64,000 nucleotides of DNA from contig NC_092350.1 of the NCBI RefSeq assembly GCF_963676685.1, forward strand, positions 45,801,705 through 45,865,704, given 5' to 3'. The DNA is from Mytilus edulis. Taxonomy: Eukaryota > Mollusca > Bivalvia > Mytilida > Mytilidae. Shown here one piece after another: positions 10,075 through 22,300 of this stretch; position 1 is the stretch's first letter, and each line of letters begins with the position of its first letter. The translations under genes were made by a program, and so were the position numbers. The notes under the pieces are model-generated. The model saw only the letters and a list, made by a program, of their open reading frames with translations, made no database searches and had not been told where the DNA came from.

Positions 10075-11040
10075 TTAGCTATCCATTATTTACAGGCCAT
10101 AGAAATCCCCCGAACACCGCGGAATTATTATCTATTTATACATATGACTTGTAAAAACGAATATCCGAAAACAATTAGATTAAAATCTGTATTTTTTTCT
10201 AAAGCACTGTTTGCTTTTATCTATATAGGATACACTGATTATCACTTTAAGGAATCAGTAAACGTATTTTCAAGTTGAAAGTAGTTAACGGATTACACAG
10301 GCACACAATTCATACTAGAACGATACGATTTTTCTCTGTCTATTCTTTTTCGTCGTCCCAACAAGTCGTAAATCCATATGAAGGAAAAAAAAAGAGACCA
10401 AAACAGAGGGAATTTAAAATTGGCATACGCTGCTGTTTAATATCCGTAACTGATTTACACAATTAAAGAGATAACAGTGAACCATCGCATTAAGTAAAGT
10501 AAATCTAGAAGATAGATTTCAGATATCAAAAAGTAGATTGCACAGTTATGAAATCAATGTTCAGACTGGCTCAAGGATGAATGTCACTGAGACAGCAACA
10601 GAAAGACAACTAAAACAGCCAGTGTTTATCCCCATACGGCTTGAAACATTAAAAAGCACCATATGATAGCATCAACAACTGTCCCGAGTCTATACCTGTT
10701 GTGATGGAAACAATACGACGATAACATATCTGATTTGCATTATCATTTTGACGACACATATGTACAATATATATTGCAGTTCAAAGAATCAAATGGAGGT
10801 ACAATCAATCAAGAAGATTAATTATCAAACAATATTCACAATATAGGAATCCAATCCAGTCCTATAAAAATGGCATTGTGAATAGGTTTACGTAATATTC
10901 CTACGGGTGGTCAACCCCCCAAAAAATCATGTTGGTCCCTGTTATTTTCTGAAAATTAAATCATTCAAAGAATATCTATATTAAGCCTTCCGATTTTCAC
11001 AAATCTGATATATTATATAAAAAACTTCTCCATTACTTTT
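10075..11040. other. Gene-free stretch
   Basis: Only short ORFs occur here. I recognised no repeat or exon. Confidence 0.45.
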
Positions 11041-11048
11041 TCGGTTTC

Positions 11049-11096
11049 GAGCGTCATTGATGAGTCTTTTGTAGACGAAACGCGCGTCTGGTGTAT
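11049..11096 (+). ncRNA. Hammerhead ribozyme motif, class 1, core mutated
   Basis: The layout is identical to the copy at 403 with stem I GAGCGTCA/TGGTGTAT, stem II GTCT/AGAC and GAAAC, but the first core base is T (TTGATGA instead of CTGATGA). That cytosine is essential in hammerheads, so this copy should be inactive. Confidence 0.75.
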
Positions 11097-11829
11097 ATAC
11101 AAAATTTATTCCTGGTATCTATGATGAGTTTATTTACTTGTCTGATTTAGTTATAACCAAAGCATGTAAGAATATTTTGCTCTTTTAAGGGTCTTTTAAA
11201 TTTTATCCTCAGGGGTAATTTCCCTCTTGTTACCGCTGTTTTCCCCCACCTATTAACATGTTTAAAAGGCCAAAAATGTCTTTCTTGTAATGCAATGTGA
11301 AGAGCATCATTTCCTGAATGTATGACTCCATATGTTTAGGTGAATAGCAGCCAGTTTGAAAAATCTGAACACCCCAAAGATCAGAATTTGGAGAAAAATA
11401 ATTCTGTTGTTCTCTCCTGTTACAGCCATTTTGTGTATCTTCTGAGAATATGTCATTGTCAGCACTATAACGGTACATGTGTTTTTATAGTATCTTATCA
11501 AATTGATATGTAGATGGAAGTAAACTTCTTCACAATTCTAGTAAATGAACAAAAAGTACTGCGTAATTCCTTTCTGTTACGTTCTGTCATGTTACCAGAT
11601 AAAAAGTAACAGCATAACCATAATTAGTAACAGGAAGAATGTTCAAGACAATTTCACTGATGAATCAAAAAATTAATCTACTTTATGCCAATCATTTCAT
11701 TTCATATAAGTTATCATCACCATATTAAATAAATTTCAAAATTATATACAGTATATTGAATGAAAAAAATAGTTTTTTTTTGCATTTGATAACAACAGAG
11801 AACATTGTGCAATTCTAGTATAGTAGAAT

Positions 11830-12415
11830 ATATGTTATGATGGTATGATACTAAACCCCTAACGGGAAGGATTGTGCCTGATGTTCATATGATGAAATCA
11901 TAATCTTTCAGTCAGTTTAATTGAAGTCTGGAGCTGGCATGTCAGTTAACTGATAGTAGTCTGTTGTTATTTATGTATTATTGTCATTTTGTTTATTTTC
12001 TTTGGTTACATCTTCTGACATCAGACTCGGACTTCTCTTGAACTGAATTTTAATGTGCGTATTGTTATGCGTTTACTTTTCTACATTGACTAGAGGTATA
12101 GGGGGAGGGTTGAGATCTCACAAACATGTTTAACCCCGCCGCATTTTTGCGCCTGTCCCAAGTCAGGAGCCTCTGGGCTTTGTTAGTCTTGTATTATTTT
12201 AATTTTAGTTTCTTATGTACAATTCGGAAATTAGTATGGCGTTCATTATCACTGAACTAGTATATATTTGTTTAGGGACCGGTTGAAGGACGCCTCCGGG
12301 TGCGGGAATTTCTCGTTACATTGAAGACCTGTTGGTGACCTTCTGCTGTTGTTTTTTTTTCTATGGTCGGGTTGTTGTCTCTTTGGCACATTACCCATTT
12401 CCATTCTCAATTTTA
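11830..12415 (+). repeat. Dispersed repeat family B, longest copy
   Basis: Shared with 36265-36690 from 'gatactaaacccctaa' to 'gtatggcg', and with 58825-59093 from 'gcctgtcccaagtcaggagc' through 'ggacgcctccgggtgcggga' to 'ccatttccattctcaatttt'. This is a typical mussel interspersed repeat; function unknown. Confidence 0.8.
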
Positions 12416-12419
12416 GTTA

Positions 12420-13255
12420 CAGAAAGGAATTTATTTTAAAAATTTTCATTACCTAGAAATATTTTTCATCTTGCATATACAGTTTCAACGGATAAATGAC
12501 ATTGTTTGCTCTTATCTTCCAATTGTTACCAATCTGAAATGATGTATTTTTTCTTAAACTATAAATTAAAGCATTTTTTGGAGAAAAAAAATCCTTTCTG
12601 TTACGAACTCTGTCCTGCTACCATTGTCCTGTTACTCAAGATTCTGTCATGTTACCGACATCTCTGACTATATTTTAATATATTTATAAACCTTTTGTAC
12701 TGCAAATGCTAAAATCAATAATTGGCATTTGATTAACTATTGCAGAATATACTAGTAAACCACAAATAGTGTCTTAAACTTATTCCTTATTCCCATTAGA
12801 CACTTTTTAAAATTGATTCACTTTGGTAACAGGAAAGAACTGACTTTTTTTGTACAATTTATTTTTAAATTGCTATTGTTACCACATTTAATAATTGTTT
12901 GAATTATAGACAACAGTTCTTAGATCCTCAATGTGTGTTATTCGATGTGTGTTGTTGAAATACTGGGTCTTAGGACATTTTTTTTTGTTTTTTTCTTATT
13001 GCCAAAAATTAAGACTTTTTCAGATATTGTCTCATAAACAGAATAACAAGATTATCATACTTTTACATATGTTTGAAAGTAGCAAATATTAAGTTTAGTG
13101 ATAATGATCTAAAGTGTCGGAAAGTGTATACAAATTAACTGTCGCTCTAAAAAGCTTCGATAAACAATTCGTATGAATGATAATATATGCATAGCCACGC
13201 ACCCACGTAATATAAAACTAAGGACATATAAGGTTGTTGACTGGTTATTTCCTCT
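12420..13255. other. Gene-free AT-rich stretch upstream of the transporter
   Basis: This would hold the promoter or 5' UTR intron of the transporter. I see no clear upstream exon. Confidence 0.35.
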
Positions 13256-13262
13256 CCTACAG

Positions 13263-13302
13263 AGGATTATGGATTCGGGTTACTCTTGGGTGATTCTTAC
13301 AG
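13263..13302 (+). CDS. SLC16-like exon 1 (start codon and helix 1 start)
   Basis: The acceptor CTCCTACAG precedes it and the donor ACAG|GTTAGT follows it. ATG is at 13269. It encodes the divergent DSGYSW motif and ends after one base of a Gly codon. Confidence 0.75.
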
Positions 13303-16300
13303 GTTAGTTATTTCATAATATATCTACTGAATCGATCGGCTTTTAAAGAACCAAGGACGAGAAGTATATTATCCTATAACAAACTAACAAAAATAATACG
13401 TTTTGGCTTGAAGTAGTTTTCTGTGTTTACCTTCATGATGAACGCTAGTAAAATAATGATATACAGGGATGTACTACATGCATCATGGTTGTTTTAACTA
13501 ATAGCTAAACATATTTATTTTCAAATGTTTTTAAAATAGATATGGATAGTGCGCATGATGACGAATTCCACTGAAAGTAAGAAGAATGCTTTGAACTACC
13601 AGCAAAAGTGGGTTACTTTTGCAGGAAACACTGCTATCCATGCCAAAACATGGCTCGGTTTTCATGAAAATATGGCTTACTCTGCCAGAAAACATAGCTT
13701 ACCTCTCAGAGCTTACAATTCTAGTCACTATGATAAACCATTACGAACATCAAGGCTTATCCTCCTCAGAAAAAAATAGCTTAGTCGCACAGAAAAGTAG
13801 CTTATACTCCCAGTGTGTATGGTTTACTGTTTAAGAAAAAATAACTTACCCTCACAGACAACACCAACAAAATAAATAACTAGTTAAATTTGGCTCTCTA
13901 ATCTCCGATTTAACAAAATTTCTATATATTTTTTTCTATCTCGCCCATATAAAAGTAAAATGATGCATCATCCTATATCAATAAAAAACACAGAAAACAA
14001 TAATAAACAAAAACATGAAAAAAATTATCTAATGGAGAGCCCTTTCATTCCCTTCGTAAATTTTAGGCACGCCATCACAAGTGTATTGACCTTTTTGGAA
14101 TAACCGTTTCAAAGATGAAATGGAATATGTTTCTATGTCGTAACTACAATCCCCTTCCTTTTCACCACGAATGTGACCTACTGAATTAGACTATTTACCG
14201 AGTTTGTAATAAAAAGTGCTATACGACGGGTGCCACATGTGATGCAGGATCTGCTTTTCCTTCAAGAGTACCTGATATCATCCCCAGTTTCTGTTGGGTT
14301 CGTTGTGCTTAGTCTTTAGTGTTTTATGTTGTGTCTTGCGTACTATTATTTGTCTGTTTGTCTTTTATTATCTAGCCATGGTGTTGTCAGTTTATTTTCG
14401 ATCTTTGAGTTTGACTGTCCTTCTGGTATTTTTCGTCCCTCTTTTCAAAAATAGTTGCCAATATTGTATACTTATTGAAACAAGCTAAAGCCAGACCGAT
14501 GAAAGGACCTGCATCTAAGCAAACCTTTTTGACAAAGAAAATCAGAATTTTTAAATAATTGTGATCTTATAAAAGGGGGGGAAAAGTGTGATATAAAAGC
14601 AAATTTGTTTTAAAATAATTGTATAATAAATCCTGGCAAAGGTAAAGATGGAGTTGTCATATGTTGCATACTCGTTTCAGTATTGTGTATGCCCTGGTTA
14701 TTACTCATATAAATTGTACACTAATGCAAAACTTCCACTCCTTTAAAACAAAAAAAAAAAAGATAAATAAACAGAGCAGAATAAACATTTTACTTGTACC
14801 CGTAGGTCAGGGTTGAGTTCAATATCGTAGCGGCTACATAGGGCTTCGTACATTTATGACAATTGAACGTGTAGCTGGCTACATAGATATTGATAGCAGC
14901 CAGCTACTCGGTCAATAGGCAAAAATCTACGTAGCACTACATTGCCGCTACGATATTGAACGCAACCCAGTTGTCTTTTATACCTGTATAATACAGACTA
15001 CAGTTGTGAGTTAATTGATATAGATTGTCAGTGTTCCTGCCGAAGACAAATGGTTTTCAACAGGCAGTTCAGATTTCTCCTCTAACACAACACGCCTGCT
15101 ACCAAATAGCATATATATAGTGTTGAAAGTAGCGTTAAACACCAAAACAAAATGAACTTATGAACCCTTTGATATCCAAGAAAATGGGAACACAAAATAC
15201 AGTCTTACACATGTAGATGCAGAATGAAAATGATGAATGCTTGTTATAAATAAAACAATTTATTTAGTTTTTTTAACAACAGCAACACATTGTCACAATG
15301 CAAAGATTCTGTAACAATATAAAATCGTTAATGTTAGTAATGAGTTTCTTCAACACGTTATCTTTTTTTTATAAAATAACAAAAATAACGAACTCCGAAG
15401 AAAGTTCTAACGAACAGTCCCAAAGCACATGGCAAAATTAAAAGCTCTTACACATCAAAGTTATTTAATTCATCTTTGTCTAAAAGTTAATTTATTTTGA
15501 TTTCTTCTTTTTTATTCTTATTTGTTGTGTCTTTATTTACGTATTTTCTTGAAATTGCGGCTTTACATTCGTTTTAGTCATCTATAATTATCGTTGATCA
15601 TCTCGACGATATTGATTTTCTCGGTTGAATCTGTACGGCGAAAGTGCGAAACGCAATCGATTTGAGATTACGAATCTGTTTATTGCTATTTTACCTATGA
15701 TGACGTTGTAAATTCTATCAATGTCGTTGACAACGCCACATACCGTCTTATATTAGTTTCTAGAATCATATCACTCGACTCTGAGGAATGAAATTATCAG
15801 TCAGCAAGATCAAAGGACAATTTCGTAAAATAGCGACTATATTGTTTTTTTTATTCTATTTCAGGAGCTTTTATGAACTATATGATACTGGCAGGTGTTT
15901 TAAAATCATTTGGTATCCTTTACGCAGAACTACTAGACCAATATGATATAACATCGGGACAAGGTGCTTTCATTTTTAGTTTGAAAGTTTTCATGTTGGC
16001 AATTTCAGGCATGTATGACATACCTTAGGGACCTATCATTTGATTTTTATAATCTGACAAGGATGAACAATGTGGGTCCTGCATTTATTTAAGTTGTAAT
16101 CTCTGTTAAGGGGGCTCGCGGGTATAAATCATTTTTTTTCTAATATAAGATTTCGCTATATTTTTTTTTTTAAATGAACTTTTTCATATACTTAATGAAA
16201 AAAATGAAATAAAAAAAATGGGGTCACCGTTTATTTGAGCTCACAATCTGCCTCCGAAAGAGGCATTCATTTTTGTTATCTCCTTTTTTCTGTTGAACTA

Positions 16301-19300
16301 AAGGGAAAAAAAGAGGTAATATCGAAATAAAAAAAGAACTAAATTACAGAAATCGCTTAAAATGTACAATTACTTGGTTGATGTACAGCTTATTTGAGAA
16401 CAATAATAAAAAATGTAGGTCACCGATGAGTTAAAAACAGATATCAATTTAAATGCAAAAAAAAAATGCATTTTGCTCCAAAGGGACATAATTTGGAGCT
16501 TTTTCAATGAAATAAACAATTTAACAGTGCGTGAACCGGTGACAAAATATTATCGCCCCTGTAAACAGTGGGCTCTTCTGACTAGAGGTAATCGGTAAAG
16601 AACAGCGGAAAATGGTGTACATTGTTTACGAGCTTGAAATGAGCTAACACAGACGAACTGAGACGTGTCAACGTAATGTGAATATGATAATGCACCAGGT
16701 AAATTATTAATTGTTAAGTTTATCACATCATCGTATCTTCATATGATAGGTAAATAAGTGAATTTTCGATTTTAAGTGTCGTCAGGGTTCAAACCTGGAA
16801 TCATGCCAACCTTTCATTATTTTTTTTAATACTAACCTATAGTCGGAACATCTTGATTTTCTCCCAATTTGTAAAGTTAATTATGCTGCTTGACATATAT
16901 TTTTTTTGGGAAAAAAAATTGATATGCAGTCAAATGTGGCAGTTTTAATATTTGTTGCTATGTGAAATAAAGGAAAGTAAATTAAAGTAAAAGAAGGCGC
17001 GCTTATTCAAATAGTAAACAATTTAATTCAGATGCATAGTATTTTGTCAAATGATAAAGAATATCGTAGAAACTTGCTAGAAATTCATCTAATTTATAAA
17101 AGATATACAACATGACATACTGAAAACTGAAAAGGGGTAAAACCACCATACCTTGAACAAATTCAGTTAAAAAAAGGGGGGTGGTAAAATGCTACGAAAT
17201 TTAGATTTTATTTATTTTTTGTCGACAGCCAAAAGATGATTTGACATGTAACTAACTACTTTTTCAATTTCATTGTAAAGTAAAATTGGCTTTTTTTGGG
17301 GTCTCTGTTTATTGTGGTCTGATGTTTTCAGGTTCTCTTTGGATTGCCAAATAATATTATAATCATCTAATTGAATGTTCAAATTATTTTGCAGCGATGG
17401 TGTGTATGGAAGGAAGACTGTCATAAAACCCAACAGTTCCGGAGGGCCCTTTAAATAATTGCTTAACATCAATAGCGATGTAAGATTCAAGTGTTTGATT
17501 TAGCACAAGTTTAGCCAGGTTTTCCTTGTAATTGTGGCAGAAAAACCACTAGACAGTGTCATGCATTGAAAGGATATCAAACGGATATTTTATGGAATGA
17601 TTCTCGTACATATAAAATCATATGCATAGGAATGTGGAGCTAGTGTCTTTCATGCAGCAATTTTTAATTTCCAATATAAACTCTGAAAAGACAAGAGCAT
17701 AGAAATGTATACCAATGAGAAACATTCTTTGTGAATAAAATCATTCCAAAACTTAAATGTGTCATTAGTGTTGCATTATTTATCAGTAGAGATAATCAGA
17801 TTCCAGTAAGATTGTCCAACTGATGTTTTTTTTTGTAATCGTTTTTTGTAAATCTTAGTTGTTTTGACAATCCGGGCTGTGCATGTTGCCCGGCTGACCC
17901 TTTCAGTGTGAGACAATATTTTGTTTATGATAAACAAAATCACTGATTCAAGACTGGAGCGGACCCCTTTTAGGCAGTTAGTGCGAATCCTTTAGGTTTA
18001 AACCATTACATGCAATACGGGGGAGGGGGAAGATTTTTTTTTACCGAGTCAAACATTTTTCCTTATTATAATACATTGAGATTTAATATATACTTTGCTA
18101 TATGTAGTGTGTATATTAAAGTATTGCCAACAAAATTCATCAAATTTGGGATCATAATATTGTTTAAGAAAAACCCTTACCCCCTGTACATCATAAAAGT
18201 TTATAATCTTCTGTAGCACACGTGCATGGTTAATTCGGATCACATATTTTCTATTCCGATGTTATAAGAATTCGAAGGTTCATATCATTTACAATATCAT
18301 TCAAAAAATTTCTGGGATTTTTTTTTACTATCAACGTTGAACCTCGAGGTTACATTGTAGTAAAAAAAAATCCAATAAAAACGTTGAATGTAAATGACAT
18401 GCACCTTTAAATCTTATATTGTAGGACTTATGTTGTTCAAACATAATGTGTTGATCAATTATGTTATGATGATTTTGATAAACTTCACATTAGGTAATCT
18501 TTCACGTATATTGATTACATTATATCGAGTTGTCCCAACGATATACTTGTCGGTGTGCTCGATCATACGAATTTACCGACATTCATATTGACAAAATGAC
18601 ACAACTTTGAAAAATTCTTGTGACGAAACTACATTTCGGAACACGTTAAAAATTGAATACCCAGAAAGCTACATTATTAAGGTTTGATATATATTTTTTT
18701 CAAAAAAAAAAGAAAAATATGCAGTCAAATCTGGCAGTTTTTTACACACCCCTTTGTTGAACAATAGGTTGTTCAATTAACAGCATGTTTGGCAATTAAA
18801 AAATCATATATTAACACATTTAGCTTTAACATATACTTTATTTATAGTGGTTGTATAAAAGTTATATAATGGTTTTGTGTTTTAAGAGATATTCATCCCT
18901 ATGCATATCGAGTTTTATGCGTAAATTGTCTCTCCTGTTCTTAGACCTTTTCTATCTCTTTCATAAGAAGAGTGACTTTTCTATTGTTCTAGTGTCACTG
19001 GAAATCCCACTGTTAAAAGTCATCTGCGGTCAAACCGAATCGTATTTTTTGGGTGATTTTTGTACCATAAATTTTTTTTAGCATAAAGTAATCATTAATA
19101 GTGTAATAAATTAAATTTGTACGAAAAATCAATTATTTTTTTTTTGCTGAAATTTTTGTACCCGCAAGCCTCCTTAAGCCGTTTTATTTTTCACCTTTAT
19201 CGTTCCTGCATTTTATTTCAAAGGTTCATTCAGATTTTTTACATATATTATCATCCTGCCTGTTTTGTGTTCCAATTTTGCCCATCCTGCCCTTTTATTA

Positions 19301-22300
19301 CGGAAAACTCCTGTCGTACATTTTATTCAAATTTCATCCAAGCCTCTCTATAAAATCAAATGCTAGCTCCATAAAGCAGTGAAATTATACCTTAACTATG
19401 TTCGAATGTGTAGGATTTGATGTTTATTTAAACAAACCATTTCATTTAACCTAGCATTTAAACGTCAATATTCAAATAGTACATTTTAGATCCAGTTGGT
19501 CATAGATTTTAGTACTTTTAGAAGTGGTTGCATTCTTGAAGTCACAGATGAAATTGCATTTGAAAAAATAAATGACAAACCTGAAAAATCGAAAGTCTAT
19601 GACACAAATTTACAAACAGTTAATAAAAAAAAATCCATAAATAGAACTATCATCATGATCAATATATATTTTTTCATCAGCCAATGATGTTTTAGCCTTC
19701 ATAATTTTGAAGGTATATATCCGACAACACTTGATTATCAAGAAGGTCTTGAAAACAGAAGGTAGAACATAACGTTTTCAGATCCAAAGATTTGACACAT
19801 GATCTGTATTGTTATCGGTCTGGTACATGATATAAGTGTCCATGATAAAGGCAAGGGCGTACACAACATTTTGTTTTTAAATTCCTTGGACAGTGGTCAA
19901 AGTTTTTGTACGTACGTGTATGAAATTGATAGACGTACGTATAAAATCTTTTGCAATACAAAAAAGGCAGGATGAAAATATATGTAAAAATTTTCATGTA
20001 TGATTTTTTATACACGTACGTACAAAATCATTGCAATTATTCATATTTATTGCATTAATTTTGTATGTTGTCAGATGAATTGAGATGATGATAGTCAATA
20101 AAACCAGATAAGTACCATTTTATGTGCCATTTAATGTGAAGAAATGAAAAAAAATATTCCTATACAGTACATAAAACATGATTTTCACCAAACGTCCACA
20201 AAATATTTAAGCGACATAAACATAACAACGCAGATCTTCACATGTTTTGATTAATGGCTGGAACAGTTTGCAGTTTATTTTGAACCTTTACGTGACTTGC
20301 ATTTGTCTCTTTTAACTATTGAAAATATCAAGTTTTTTAAAAATAATGTAAAGAGAAAAATCAATGTAAATAATATCTTGTGTTTTGGATGTTTTTTGTT
20401 TTTTTCTTCTATTCAATGTTAATGATTTATACTATAAAAACGTTTGTTAGATTGCCTATTACACTTAAGAGATAACCAAAAATATACGAGATTTATTTAC
20501 GCTTGATTTAAAAGTAAAATTGTTCGTTCCAAAAAAATATATGATTGGATGCAAAGCAAACTACATGACTTGTACTATAAACTTGTTATCATTTTGAAAT
20601 ATCTTTTCGTACTAGGTGCATTATCAGGATTTCTAAGTACTACATTTTCGTTTCGAGGTGTTACATTCGTTGGAGGATTACTGATCGGAAGTGGATTATG
20701 CTTCAGTGGTTTGACCAGTAGACCTGAAATGTTATTTCTGACCTATAGTTTACTAACAGGTACGACATGTGAAATTGACCAAATTTTACCGAATGCATCA
20801 ATTTTAGTTTGAGTAGGCAACGATTGTACCGATTCATTTATATTGCATGTTTTTGTTTGAATTTTATTGCTTACGTCATAACTTTTAGAATTATTAAGCC
20901 CACCAAAAAGATGGTTTAAAAGTCTTTCAGTCGATTAATCATTCAAAATCATTAAATCTCTTGTTTTGTAGTAACCGAGTCTTATAACTTCAAATGATAT
21001 GTCGTTACATTGATTTCAAACACAGAAACCTTAGACCTTGTTCACACTAGCATTGTTTTGAATCGATCTAAATAGAACCAGTTGGCGTTCACATTAGATT
21101 TACTCCTAACGATCTCTATCGGTCTAATCTGAACCACTCGGTTACACTACAATTAATAACGCAATCGATCTATTAATTCGCAAACGATCTAAAATAAAAT
21201 TTATGTGTTAATACACTGATACACATACTTGAAAAAAAAAAATAGATGAAGTTATTGTTTCAGTTGAATGCCAAGTTCAAATTTTGATACTTGAGTTCTT
21301 CCAGTTTTTATTCATTTAAAAGCAAACAATTTTTCGGAAACCACGTGACCATTTCAACTTCCCGCGTATTAAATATTCACAGGACCATATTTTGAACATT
21401 ACTTCGACTTCGATTTGATTAATCGGAAACTCATGTAAGTACAGTGTTGTTCGAACTGATCGAATTTCTATAAACGTCATCAATTAAAAATTTTGACCAG
21501 AATCGAGTTCTACGTACCTCGTGGCAACGTTGAGTCGAGTAGAGTACACTGTGTAAGAAATGGCAAAGATAATAACTTTTCACAACCAAAATATAAAAAA
21601 GCAGCTCATCTATTAATTCAATACAACATGAAAATGTTTTCAATGATTTGCGACGATGAATTTGGTTGCTTGCGTCTGCATCATCGTAGATTTGTTATTT
21701 TTAAGAGGGTATTTTAAAATGTTTCGACAGTCGGTAAATAAAGAAGTGTTAGCTTTTTCGCCAGCTCTTATTAACATACCGGCAAAAAGTAAGTTTCTAT
21801 GTAATATAGAAAAGAAGATGTGATTATGATTGCCAATGAAACAACTATCCACAAAAGACCAAAATGACACAGACATTAACAACTATAGGTCACCGTACGG
21901 CCTTCAACAATGAGCAAAGCCCATACCGCATAGTCAGCTATAATAGGACCCGATAAGACAATGTAAAACAATTCAAACGAGAAAACTAACGGCCTTATTT
22001 ATGTAAAAAAAATGAACGAAAAACAAATATGTAACACATAAACAAACGACAACCACTGAATTACAGGCTCCTGACTTGTGATAGGCACATACATAAATAA
22101 TGTGGCGGGGTTTAACATGTTAGCGGGATCCCAGCCCTCCCCCTAACCTAAATGTAATGTCTATTTTTCCGGCAATTGCAATATCGTGAATTTGTAGTTT
22201 TGCCATTTTCTTTTTAAAGATGTAATTCTAAAATTTACTTTTGAAAAGTACTATCAAATGTACATTATCTATACAAAAAACAATATGTTGAAGAGTTTAG

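Noticed and set aside
8457..13302. Signal-peptide exon as the N-terminus of the transporter
   Set aside because: Its phase-1 end puts the 13263 exon in a frame without the SLC16 motif. SLC16 proteins also do not carry cleaved signal peptides. Passing through a 14-nt micro-exon at 9991 would restore the frame but is not credible without transcript support.
13549..13779. 76-codon ORF in transporter intron 1
   Set aside because: It is produced by a 22-bp minisatellite and has no splice-site or motif support.
14294..14488. Hydrophobic 64-codon ORF resembling a membrane peptide
   Set aside because: It lies inside a common dispersed mussel repeat.
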